Shown in pieces: positions 24,601 to 36,600 of a stretch of DNA of 64,000 nt; position 1 is the stretch's first letter; the number at the start of each line of letters is the position of its first letter. The stretch covers positions 19,314,328-19,378,327 of the forward strand of contig OU744731.1 in NCBI GenBank assembly GCA_916613615.1. The letters run 5' to 3'. A program made the translations under genes and the position numbers. The stretch comes from Steromphala cineraria (lineage: Eukaryota > Mollusca > Gastropoda > Trochida > Trochidae). Under the pieces are notes generated by a model. The model did no database searches, had not been told where the DNA came from, and saw only the letters and a program-made list of their open reading frames with translations.

Positions 24601-27600
24601 TTTGCTGTTTTCATTAATGACAGTCTAGCAAGTCCAGTTATCTTCTCGGCAAAACAATAGTACAATAGAAATAAATGGATATTAAATCGGAAATATTTTT
24701 TTTTTAAATATGTAATTTGATACCAGATCCAAAATATGTATTTGTTTCCCACTTGGCGGAACAAAGGCCCCTTACGCATTTTGGAAAGTAAATTTTGACG
24801 CAAACTGATACAGTGAGTGAAGCACAATGTTGGTGTCACAGATTGCTTTCTTCGTAAATATATTTTGCGATGAAATGAAGAATTATTTACTACAGCGACA
24901 ATATACACTAAACCCCAAAAGAAACTATCCACTCATTCAAATTTTCATTGAAAAATAACAAGACACGGTTTTCTATCCTAACAATATTTTATCTAATACT
25001 AAATCATTTGCACATCATCTTACTTCATTTGTTTTGCAATAACTCTTTAATCTTACAGCCAGGAAACGTTTTATTAACACTGGTGTGAAATGTTAATTTC
25101 CATTTTTAAGAAATCGAAGTTTCTGATCATATGTTAATGAATTTATGGAATATGGAGTCCCTAGTCATCAATACTTCGTATGTCCACCTTCAGCTGTTAT
25201 GCAGGCAAACACTCGACGTCTCATTGATGTCGTGAGGCGTCTGACGGTGGCGTTATGCGACTCTTCCACTTACAGGAAGTCTATGCCGAACGTCAAGAGC
25301 TTTAGTGCTCTTCATATTTCTTAGTTACGTCTTCACAGTTCATGTTAATGTCGTGGTGAAGTCGGGATTAGGTCTTGCAGTGTTCGGTGTACTTCTTCAT
25401 ATATCCTGGGTGATCTACGATGTTGTCCCGAAAATTGAACATGTTCAATTTTCGTGACGTGCTCGTGCGAAATTACAGTTAATCGTGTTATAGTCGTGTT
25501 CTACTCCGCACTGTTCGTATTGAGTTCTCGTATATCGTGAGACTTCGTAGTGATTTACCCCCCCACAACAATGATGACCTGAGTACGATTGCTAAGAGTA
25601 CATGACGACATCGCTACGAGTGCGGTACGAACTTACAGGAGTTAACTAAGAGTTCGTTATGAACATAGCTGGAGTTTATCACGATAGTCAAGATTTGAAG
25701 ACGATCTTATCACGATTATTCAAGTTTGCTACACAGTCACGTGCGAATATTGCTGCCAGTATATAAAGGCACCAAAATTACAGCACCTTCCTTTTCAAGC
25801 ACGATGCCTAGGAGAAAGATAAAGAAGAATAAAGCAGAAGGAAAGAAGACAGAACAGATAAACAATGATCACACTACAATGGAGCCTGATGGGCAGAATC
25901 CGTTAGATGTTCAAAGTGATGAGCAGACCGCTGTCAATACAACGGATCTGCTTGATGCTGCTGAAAATACGATGAATCCGGTTGAGCAGAATCCTGACGA
26001 CGCAATGGATGCTGATGGTCACGTTGGTGTCGATGACAACACTGCCACTGACAACACTGTTCTCACTCCACCACCTCGTATTATTCATGCTAGACGTGAG
26101 AAGCGTCCACGACAGCCTACCCCCAATAAAAAGACTCCCCAGAAACGAAGAAAGCCGAATTTAGTCCCTTTCTGTTTAACACCGGACCAGGAGAAGGACC
26201 TGGCAGAATGGTACAGAGACAATCCATGTTTGTATGACAAACGAAGTAAACAGTACAGGTTGACGCAGTTGAAGAAAAAAATCACTGAGGAGAAAGCCAA
26301 GCTGATTAAAGATTCAGAGGGAAACGAGTGCACATGTGAGTTTAATTAAAAAGTAATTAAGTAAAATTTTCGACAACTGCTATAATTTCTTTCATTTCTT
26401 TCTAAAATCAGTTTTTGAAATGACATCTCCACATGCTGTTTCAGTTGAACAACTAGTCACCTGGCTCAACAACATGAGAAGCTGTTATGGCAAGCTTACC
26501 AAACAACAAAAGTCTGGGTCCGGAGCAGGAGAACATCAGCCCACTGACAGAGAAGTGTGGATCCAGAATACCTTTACATTTCTTAAAAATCACATTGTGA
26601 GAATTAAAGGGCGACAGGGCTGTAAGGTAATTAATTCAGATTTTTAGTTTATTGTTTTAGAAAAGATCGGAAAATTTTGATAATTTACCAATTTTGATAA
26701 GTTCTCAAAAGACTGAAAACAAACACACGCATATATAGCACTATACAACATACTATTTCCAATAGTTGCAGTTGAGCAGTCAAATATCTGAGGATACAGA
26801 CCTGGAGAGTGACGATGGCCTGTCAAGTCATGATGTCGAGACCCTGTCAGATGAAGACTCTCAACCCGGCACAAGTAAAGGAAAGGGCAAATTAGCGCAA
26901 AAGAAAAGAAAGAAAACAGAAGAGGAGTCGGATACAGATACAATTGAAAAGGTGAGTACATGCACTAATGGCATATGTTGTGATCTTCGCAGTGAGGACA
27001 GGGAGTAATGATACATGCCCTTCTAGTGTGGTATCACCCTTGGTTCCCTAGTACCAGTCGTAGCTCGCAGGTTTCACTGTATGACATACAACCTTTGGTG
27101 GTATAGGCTTTCCTCCTGCAATAAGCTAGCACGGCAGCCATATGACTGAACGATTGTGGAAAACGGAATAAAACACCAACTCACTTCATGTCACCTTTAT
27201 CTTTCAGATATGTTCAACAATTTTGAAAAATGTAGCTCCAACACCCTCAACTTCAACCTTGTCGCCATTCAGTGAGCTGGAAAACTTTGCCAAAGATGTT
27301 GTATGCAGCATGAAGAGGATACCTGAGGACAAGTGGAATGATGTCAAAACCGAAATCATGATGGTTATTAGAAATTATTCTACTTCTGCTAAGTCTAAAT
27401 CAGCAAGTTCATTCAGTAATGAGTACAAGCAAATGTCATCTCATTACCCATACAACAACAACGCTGCACCCAGATTCAATCCAGCAAGCCTTGGAAATAC
27501 CATCTTTCGACCACCATTTTCAAACCAATCACAGTATCCACAGGAGTCAATGATGTCACGGCCACCTGATATGCAGACTGCATGCAGCCCTGGGGTACAG

Positions 27601-30600
27601 CTAACACAGATGAATCCACTTTCTCAAAGATCTCATATTTCCATGAGTAACAACATGACTCCAGTAAGCAACAGTACTGACAGCTCAATGGATGACCGAT
27701 CAGGGGATATGTTTGGTTTTAATGTATAGAGATTGACTTTCAGTGAATGACAAAAAAGTTTATGTTTCTGCTTAATGTCCAAGCAAATACTTTTCTTAAA
27801 GATATATTGAAAACATGTTTTTACTATTGGTTTCAAAATGAAACATGCAAAGTTTGGTTATATTTTTGTCTCAGTTAGTGATCGATCAGGAGTTGTGCGT
27901 GACCTCAAAAATAAATTGAAGTTCGGTGACTGACAAATACAGCTAATGTTTATGCTTAATGTATAAGCAACTAGTTTGTGAAAGATATACCGAGATATCT
28001 GTTTGCCATTAGTTTCCACATGAAGAGTACAAAGAATAGTTTATACCAGTACTAGATTTAGTTCAATAAAGTTTTTTTTTACTTCATCAATCCAGCGTTC
28101 TTTACTTTGTCTTTGTCTTGAATCTGTTTAATCATTCATACAATATGATATTACAACAGCAATATCTCAACAACTTTATTTAATCAGCAGAATTTTACAG
28201 AGTAAAGTTAAATCTACAACTTTACAAAATACAATAAGACGTTGATATGAAATCAAGTCTTGTAACACATGATCAACTGATACAGTTCCTTCCCATTAAG
28301 AGCTTAATAGAATAGATCTATATCATAGAATCTTGCCACGGAACTCTTCCAACAGGGCTGTTATAGTACAGGCAAACATAATCACGAACAGCCTTGGCTG
28401 GGCGTGAACATGCTTGGTTTGTCTGCATCTGAAGTCCAACCAGTGGGTTATTGTCCCTCCATGCTCCTGGTATGACAGCATGTGTACGTTGATCGACACT
28501 ATCAGCCAGTCCGGTGATACTTCTCGGAGTACGTGCTCTTAAAATGTTGTGAATAACACACGTTGCAATAACAATTGTCTCCACATTTTCTGTCTTCTGG
28601 GGCATCGGAGATAACAAAAATCGGAACCTGAAATTCCACAACAAATTCATGTAATAGACACACATCCATAGTCATTCATTCATGGAGACACACGCACATA
28701 TACATAAGTAGACACACACACACGCACGCAAGCACATACACACACACACACACACTGATGTGCCATAATGAAGTTCACAAAATGGCTGCTACAATATGCC
28801 ATGAGGTGAACTGATTGTACACAATAAGAAACGCGACATACCTGTGTGCTAGAATGCCGAATGCATTTTCAACAACCCGACGTGCTCGGGACAATCTGTA
28901 GTTAAAAACGCGTTGCTCCATCGACATCCCTCTTTGTGGATATGGTTTCATTAACCATGGTCGCAAGGAAAATGCATCGTCTGCAACAACGGAGTAGGGC
29001 AGAGGCTGGTCATCGCCTGGGAGAGGGGTTGAAGCAGGCACACCAATACTGTTCTTCTCAAATGCTTCACACAAAGGAGTATCAGAAAAGACGCCACCGT
29101 CTGATAATCTGAAATGTTTATGATAAAAGTAAATCAATTTGATTAAAATCTTAAATGAGTGTTTAATGCCATTTCTCTATGATAATCAGACAAATAATTA
29201 ATAAATGATTGCAATCTCATCAGCTTACTCACCCACCATTTGCACCCACATCCACGTACAGGAAACGGTAGTCACTGTCCACTAGAGCCATTAACACAAT
29301 GCTGTTAAAACCTTTATAGTTGTAATATATGAACCCACTGCCAGACGGTGCCCTGATAGCAACGTGTTTGCCATCCAGTGCTCCTAAGCAGTTGTGGAAA
29401 TTCCACCTCTTAGAAAATCCTTCTGCAACGGCTTTCCATTCTTCTGCTGTAGAAGGACACTGAAAATATAAATGCACACTTTAAGCATATATAGTTGGTA
29501 CACAGAAGCTGTTATCAGTCTTTAATATCAATTATATTTGAATAATTTAATGAAACACCTACCTTCAGGTATGTCCCTGCAAATTCTTCAATGATAGCAT
29601 TGCATGTTTCAAGAACAATTCTGGATATGGTGCAGTTGGAAACTCTAAATTCGTACTGAAGAGTCAAATAGGAATTTCCGGTAGCTAAGTAGCGCAATGT
29701 AATTGCTAGGCGCAAGGCAGGCTCGATTGGCGATCTCATGAACGTCGTCTGTCTCATTATCCTTGGGGCAATACGATCTAGCACCTCCTTAAACAAAGTT
29801 GAATCCATTCTCATAAAGTTATGAAAGCCTGTTACGTCCTCCTGCTCTAGTTCATGGCACAAGGTGTTGTAAAAGCCATATGTTGACCGACGAGTGAGAT
29901 ATGGCTTTACCCAGACCTTGTGTTTTCGTTTCTGTGATTTCTTTTCTTTTTTACGACGAAGTTTGCGTATGGTGATGGTAGTGGCGGCTACGACGCCAAG
30001 CACAGTTTTCACGTATTGTGCATCCATGTTGACTGGTCGAAATTGGCGCCAAATTTTCGCGCCAATATACTTCAACATTGAAAATAAATATTCGTGGTGA
30101 ATTCATAACAAGCTCTTATCGGTGACCTGCCATGCTTTTATTAATCGTGCTGCTTCCTACGCGATTCGTACTGATGTTGTGAAGAGTTCGTAATAAACAC
30201 GGTTTAAGTTCTTTCTGCAATCGAGTTATTATCTGCTAAGATCGTACTACAGTCCTGTGAAATTATTTATAACAATGTTTCTTTCAGTCAGTACGATGTT
30301 TCATAGATCGCGGTACTTCGTGGTTGACTTCCTGTAAGTGGAAGAGCTGCGTTAGAGATGTTCCCCCATTCATCCTGTAGGGCTTGTTCTAGCTGCCTAA
30401 GGTTGACTGGAGGGTTTGCTCTATTCCTGATTCGCCTCCCTAGGCAGTCCCACATGTGTTCAATTGGAGAGAGATCAGGAGAACGTGACGCCCACGGCAA
30501 GACGTTGACGTTATTGTTGTCCAGGAATGTTGACACTGCTCTTGCTGAATGTGCAGGCGCGAAACAAAGTTCCCGGGTGATTCTGTAGATTTGGCAACAC

Positions 30601-33600
30601 AACAGGACGAAGAACTTGATCGATGTATCTTTGCGCAGTCATGTTACCCATAACGATCACCAATGGCGACTTGTTTTCTCCTCGGATACCGCCCCAAACA
30701 ATCACACTTCCCCCACCGTGTGCCTTGACCTCTGCAACACAATTTGGAGCGTTTCTTTCACCCTGACGGCGATAAACGCGGGCTCTGCCATCATGCTTAT
30801 ATAAACAAAACCTACTTTCATCGGTGAACATACAATGTAACATTTCGCCAATCACGAAGCTGCCACCTTCGTACACGTCTTATCCAAATTAATCGGTTAT
30901 GTCGATGTTGACGTGTAAACGTTTGGCCACAATAAGGTCGACGGGCCCGAATCCCTGCTGCTCTTAACCCCCTTCTGACGGTTGATTGACTATGCACCCT
31001 CCCGAGAGCCGTAGACGCCGATTCTGCAACTGTCAGGAATCGATTTCGGAGATGGAGAGTTCTTAAGTATCGTTCTTCCGGACGTGACGTCACAAGTGGT
31101 CTACCTGTACGCGATCTATCTTATGTTGTTACTGTGTCCCTATAACGTTTCATCAAATTTTCGATGGTTTTTTTATGACAGCCGAATGTTCTTGCAATAA
31201 GAACATTTGAAGCACCCATGTCCTTCATACCCAAGGCCCTGCCGCGCTGTTCTGGGGTCAATCTAGGCATTTTAAAATTGGTTTTATCACACAATGTAAT
31301 ACGCACCGTTAGGAGAGAGATTGTTACTGGGATTCCGGATTGTTATGGGAGAGTTACGGATTGTTATGGGAACTGTTGAGCTTGGTGTGGCGCATTTTAT
31401 AAACTTTGTAGTATTAAATAGCAACGTTTCACCATGCTTAGGTTTGTTGTTAGATTCTTACATAAATGATCTATAAAAATATTCAATTATTATGCACAGA
31501 AATGCCCAGTAAACAAGATAAACACTTTAATCTTCCTGAATATTGGTCCATAATGTTACCCTAGACATCATAAAACATCCATATTATTTACATTTACTAC
31601 GTTCACGTAAAAAAGACGTTCTGTGTGTTCAAAAATCATTGTTTGAAATGATAGGTCTTACATATGTGAAATAATGCCTATTAGAAGTATGTTAATGTAA
31701 TTTTTCTGAGAGAGGGGTACACTTTTAATACAACGGATTGTTACATGATGCTTTACCGGATTACTACTGGGAAAGCACATTTTTGCTACGGATTATCATG
31801 GGAAGTGTGGCAAATCATATTGTAGAAATATGGTGTTTTTAAAACAATGAGTGCAAATGAAATAATTTGTTATGCAGATAAAGCGTTATTACTAGCATAG
31901 AAGGAAAGAAATAATTTCGAAATTAAGCGGCAAAGTGAAATATCATGAAAACATAATAACTGATCTACTCAGTCTAGACCTCCGTGCATTATCATGAGCA
32001 TATGAATTCAAAATTCTACCCTGACTTGGGATAGCATGATTAAAGCGACTTATGAAAAGGTAATGGTTTCTATTTAAAAAATTTTCTATAATGTGAGATT
32101 TTAACTTTCCTTTTGAGGCAAATAAACAAAAACAGAGAACCAAATATATTGATTTCATCACAATCCCGATGTCCGAAACGCTATGATACGCTTTCATTAT
32201 GTCAGCGCTTTAAGTCCCAAGTTTATCAAAATATGAACGCAACATCAAAGGGCATTTAAACTAGAGTTCACATGCATAGATTGCCTTATTCCTTATGCCA
32301 GTATTTTTTACATTTTACAATAGTCATCAGAAGATGACGTTTCCAACAGGTTTCCAAGTAAGAGTCGACTTAACCCCAAATTGTATGAACACAGGGATAT
32401 ATACAGAAAATGTAAAAATATCCCCCGTCATTAGATTTACAAAAGGTAAGAGTCGACAACATCCCCATCTGTGGGAAAACTGTAAAATATAACCTGCCTT
32501 AAAGTAACTCAAATTTCTTGTGATTCAATTCTTATTAAAAAAAGTCCTGAACGAAATGAATTTTGAATTTCAAAAGGCACAATATTACTGACGGACTTAG
32601 CCACATTCGAAGTTTCATTGAACTAAGTCCCGGAGTTTTTTAGTTCTACTTAGAAAACGAAAATAAATTCAGACGACAGAAAGTGCGATAACTGTATCCA
32701 AAGGTACTCAGCTACATACCGCCCTGATAAACAAATAAATAGCAAATGAAACAAAATCTTTGTTGAAAGATTATGATGATACATTTTCGGCACATGAAAT
32801 TAAAGCTTAATCTATTATTTGATCTCACATTATTATTTTCAAGTATAAACTTTTGATTTTATTACCAGTATGCATGATGACACTAATCATTAACAGTAAC
32901 TATCTTGCTTTAAAACTACTGTTTATCTTATTTTAAGCGGTATTCACAGATATCCAAAAATGCAAGCACAATAAAACCGACTTTACAAAACCAGAATAAT
33001 CAAATGTCTTCATTTTATCTTTTACATGCGATTTTCGGGGAATCTTAACAGAATTGTGTCAAAATATTATCACATTTTGCATTATAAGAACAGCTTTGTG
33101 TTGATTTCGGTTTGCTTACAATCCGTATCATACTCATTCACAATCCGGAACATCTGTAATCATAACCCAGAAACAATCATTGACAATAATATTAGACCCT
33201 TCAGAATAAACATCAATTATAAACAGTTAAAATAACTACTTTTATTCATCGAAAAGGAATTGTAAATGTCAATTGAATGAAGTTTTGATAATCTGAAGTA
33301 TCAATATATCACATTGTCCAATTAAAGTTATCTAAGACTTTTAATCAGTCTTAGATATTTATTTTTCGATATCATCAACGAATTTACCAAATAAACTAGA
33401 ACACACAAACTAATGATAGCTAAAATGATCTTTGAATACATTCATTTAATCATGGTAACAAACTTTGCAATATTCCGACCAAAAAAACATAAAATCAACA
33501 CTTCTTTGAAGAAAAATCAAATCTGACAAAAAGCGAAAATTCCATTGACAATCCGTAACTCTCCCATAACAATCCGGAATCCCAGTAACAATCTCTTTCC

Positions 33601-36600
33601 CAACGGTGTGTATTACAGGGTGTGTTTATATGACCTGGCTCACATGTGAATTGATCGCTTGCAAACTCACTTTCAATAATGAATGTGCGAAACAAAGAAA
33701 AATGGGTTTTATCAGTTTTCAACAAAAGTCATGAAAATCACGTACCTTATCAATTTCTGAGATGAACAACTGAAATGTTACGTTTTGCCGACCTGTTACC
33801 ATAAAACTTCACATTTAGTTAAAGTAAATTAAGAATATATTTGAATTCTAAAAATGGACAGTTTCTTTTGGGGTTTAGTGTACATGTATGAACTTGATAT
33901 CGAAGGATACATTGGCAGTGGAAAATGTTAACAGTTACATACCGAAAAGATCGTCGAAAAGAGTCGTGACGAGTGCATGCGTACGATTTCCTCAAAGGGA
34001 GACAATCGTCTTTCAAAGGGAGATATTCGTCTTTCAAGGGGAGCAAATAGGTTCGGTCCTTTTCCCACTGCAATGAAAATATGAAATATGACTTTCTACT
34101 GCTGTTTTTATAATATTGATTTTATCATCACTTTATAACCCTATATTTCATTGCTCATAAATAAAATAAATAACCATACAATATTGTAGATTGTGAAACG
34201 GAATTATAATAGTTAATGGTATTTACTTATCTATTCAGCAACTGCGGAAGAGACTGGCAACGAAGCAACAAGAGAAGCTGCTCTGAAAGAAGAACATCGG
34301 ATGAAGGTACAATCGTTCTTACATCCTTTCATTTAACAAATCATCAAATGTTTTAGTTAAAGGAAAATTCCAGTACGATTTCAATGTCACGGGTTCAGGT
34401 TATCGTATCCTCCGTAGACACTAATTTAAAAGACGGGGAAGTCGCCGAAGAGTTCAAACCAGTTTATTGCCTGTGTAAAATATAAAAACAACATTAGAAA
34501 GATGTTGATTATACATCCGACATGGTCGGAAGGTGACATGAAAGTGTCACACGTCACAGGCATGAAACGCTCGTGATTTGGCGTGTAGCCAAATACGGGT
34601 AGCACGTACAACTCCCTACATATAGACAGTGGAGAAGCAGCCTTCTGATGGAATAAAAGGGAAATCAAAGGCTGGCGGCGACATCTTCCCCACCCCCCCC
34701 CCCCCCCCCCCCCCCCCCTTTGGAAAATGTTGTCCTCGACATTTAAAAACCAAGGGAAATAGCCAATGATGAGAATCAATGGGACGAGGAAAGGAGCCAA
34801 GCTGAGTGAAATATTGGTGAAAATATCCCAAATTAGAAAATGAACAGCTTTCAATGACACTTATGCCTTTGAAAGAGATAGCCATCAGAACAAAATTAAA
34901 TTCCAATGAAAACTATCGCTCAGTGACCATGAAATCACTGAAGAAACAACATAAAAACCGAACTGACAAAGAACATGAAATATACTATTTACAACAAATT
35001 CACACAAACACTTCTTCTTCTTATGGATGCTGTGAAACGACTGCTCCGAAGTTTGTGACCCACTGGTCACTATGCATTCAGGCATGACGGGCTTTGAGTC
35101 GGGTAGGCCTCCCCGACTGCAGGTGGTCTAACTGGGCAGGTGATTCGGGTGCAAGGTTGACGGCAGGAGAGACTGTAGCATCTTCTGGTTCCTCAGGGGT
35201 ACTTGTGGGCGATTTTGAGGTCGTCCTTCCCGGAATTGAAGTGCTGACAGGGGAGATAACTGCTGCTGGCTCTATGGTCTCTGGCTGACTGGCAGAAGAT
35301 CCTGAGTGCTGAGTTGGAGTCATTTGCAATTGGATGCGTTGGTCTGGCTTGACTCCTCAGTCTGGGCAACAGTAAGATTTCGTCTTCCTGCTGGCTGTCG
35401 TCTTCGGATCTGTCAGAAGCTTGAAATTCTCTCACTCGAAGTGACACAGACTTCTGGCTTCTTCCAGATTGGCGTCGTTCAGTTCTTGTTGTGTCTTGGC
35501 GTAGTGAAATAGATTCGAGTGGCAGGAGCATGTTGCGGTGGAGAGTCTTCACTGGCCCCTGACCACTTTCTTGCCTCAAACTGTAGACTGGAATGTCCTT
35601 GTTGGGTTGTTTCACAACGACGTAGATGTCTTTTCCCCACTTGTTGGCAAGTTTTTTTCTTCCTGTAAGTCCTACAAGTCGCACAAGAACACGATCATTT
35701 TGTTGTAGAAAGGATTTTCTTACTTTCTTGTCATAGTTTTCTTTGTGGCGTTGGCCTGCCTTCCTGGATTCCTTGGAAGCTATGTTGTATGCAAACTGTA
35801 GCCTCTTCTTTAAGTTGTTTGCGTACTGTGTTCACGTAGATTGTCCTTGTCCAAGGTCGAATCCTAGAAAGGCGTCAACTGGGAGTCGAGGGTGTCGAGA
35901 GGGGGAACGTAGGTTTTCCAGTCACTCTTCTTCTCTTCATCCAGGGTGCCCAACATGTTCATCAGAGTCTGGTTGAAACGTTCGGTCATACCATTACCTT
36001 GAAGGGGATATGGCGTAGTTCTTGTTTTCTTAATACCAGTAAGTTGGCACAGTTCTCTGATGATGTTGCCCTCGAAGTTTCTCCCTTTGTCACTGTGGAG
36101 CTTAGCTTGGAATCCATAATGCACAAGAAAGTTGTCAAATAGCACTCTTGCTGTGGTCTTGGCTGATTGGTTATGAGTTGGAATAGCGATGGCATAACGG
36201 GTAAAATGATCCGTAATCACAAGGATGTTTTCGTAGCCACCTTTGGATTCCCCGAGCTTAAGATAGTCCAGACAAACAAGTTCCATAGGCTGTGATGTGT
36301 GGATGCTCACAAGGGATGCAGCTTTCACAGAGGTCTTGGACTTGCGTCGAACACAATTCCCACAGTTCTTGACATACTTCTCAACATCCTCAGACATTCC
36401 AGGCCAGAAGAACCGTGATGTCACAAGGTGGAGAGTTCTGTCGCATCCTTGGTGTCCTGAGTCGTCATGGAGAGATTGGAGTACGTCCTGTATCTTGTTC
36501 CGTGGTAGAACTAACTGCTGTTCAATACCTTCGATGTTGTTGACGTGTCTGAACAAGATCCCATCCCTAAGAAACAACTTGTCCCAATCCATAAGTAATC

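Larger units (their letters stand above)
25256..30351. mobile_element. Complete PIF/Harbinger transposon, 5096 bp, TTA target duplication
   Basis: TIRs TGCGACTCTTCCACTTACAG (25256-) and CTGTAAGTGGAAGAGCTGCG (ending 30351), with TTA at 25253-25255 and 30352-30354. TWA target sites are diagnostic of this superfamily. It encodes two convergent genes: a MADF/BESS DNA-binding protein (+) and a DDE nuclease (-). Subterminal regions (25280-25740 and 30110-30330) are rich in TCGTA/GTACGA-type words, plausible binding sites for the first protein. Both frames look intact, so it may be autonomous or only recently silenced. Confidence 0.9.
25168..31270 (-). pseudogene. Tc1-like DD34E transposase, split by Harbinger insertion
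   Basis: Reading on minus from ATG 31270: an N-terminal paired-like helix-turn-helix (MPRLTPEQRGRALGM...), a stop/frame change near 31121, GRVHSQSTVRRGLRAAG, another shift near 30850, FTDESRFCLYKHDGRARVY (first Asp), a further shift near 30545, then WASRSPDLSPIEHMWD (second Asp and Glu, DD34E) and DEWGNISN at about 30360. The C-terminus is on the far side of the insert: TVRRLTTSMRRRV...CITAEGGHTKY, stop at 25168-25170. It is inactive because of the frameshifts and the insertion. The split frame identifies the Harbinger target exactly. Confidence 0.85.
24906..33880 (-). mobile_element. Tc1-like transposon carrying two nested insertions
   Basis: TIRs CACTAAACCCCAAAAGAAAC (24906-) and GTTTCTTTTGGGGTTTAGTG (ending 33880) are flanked by TA at 24904-24905 and 33881-33882, the Tc1/mariner target. 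The span is 8975 bp. Removing the Harbinger element (5096 bp + 3) and the 2337-bp TIR element (+5) leaves about 1.53 kb, a normal Tc1 length. The whole nest lies in intron 1 of gene A. Confidence 0.85.

Noticed and set aside
25726..25803. Upstream in-frame ATG for the Harbinger DNA-binding protein
   Set aside because: A TATATAAA box at about 25760 lies between it and ATG 25804, and the downstream start gives a typical basic N-terminus.
34426..34906. Poly-glycine-containing minus-strand frames
   Set aside because: Produced by the 26-nt C run; no domain.
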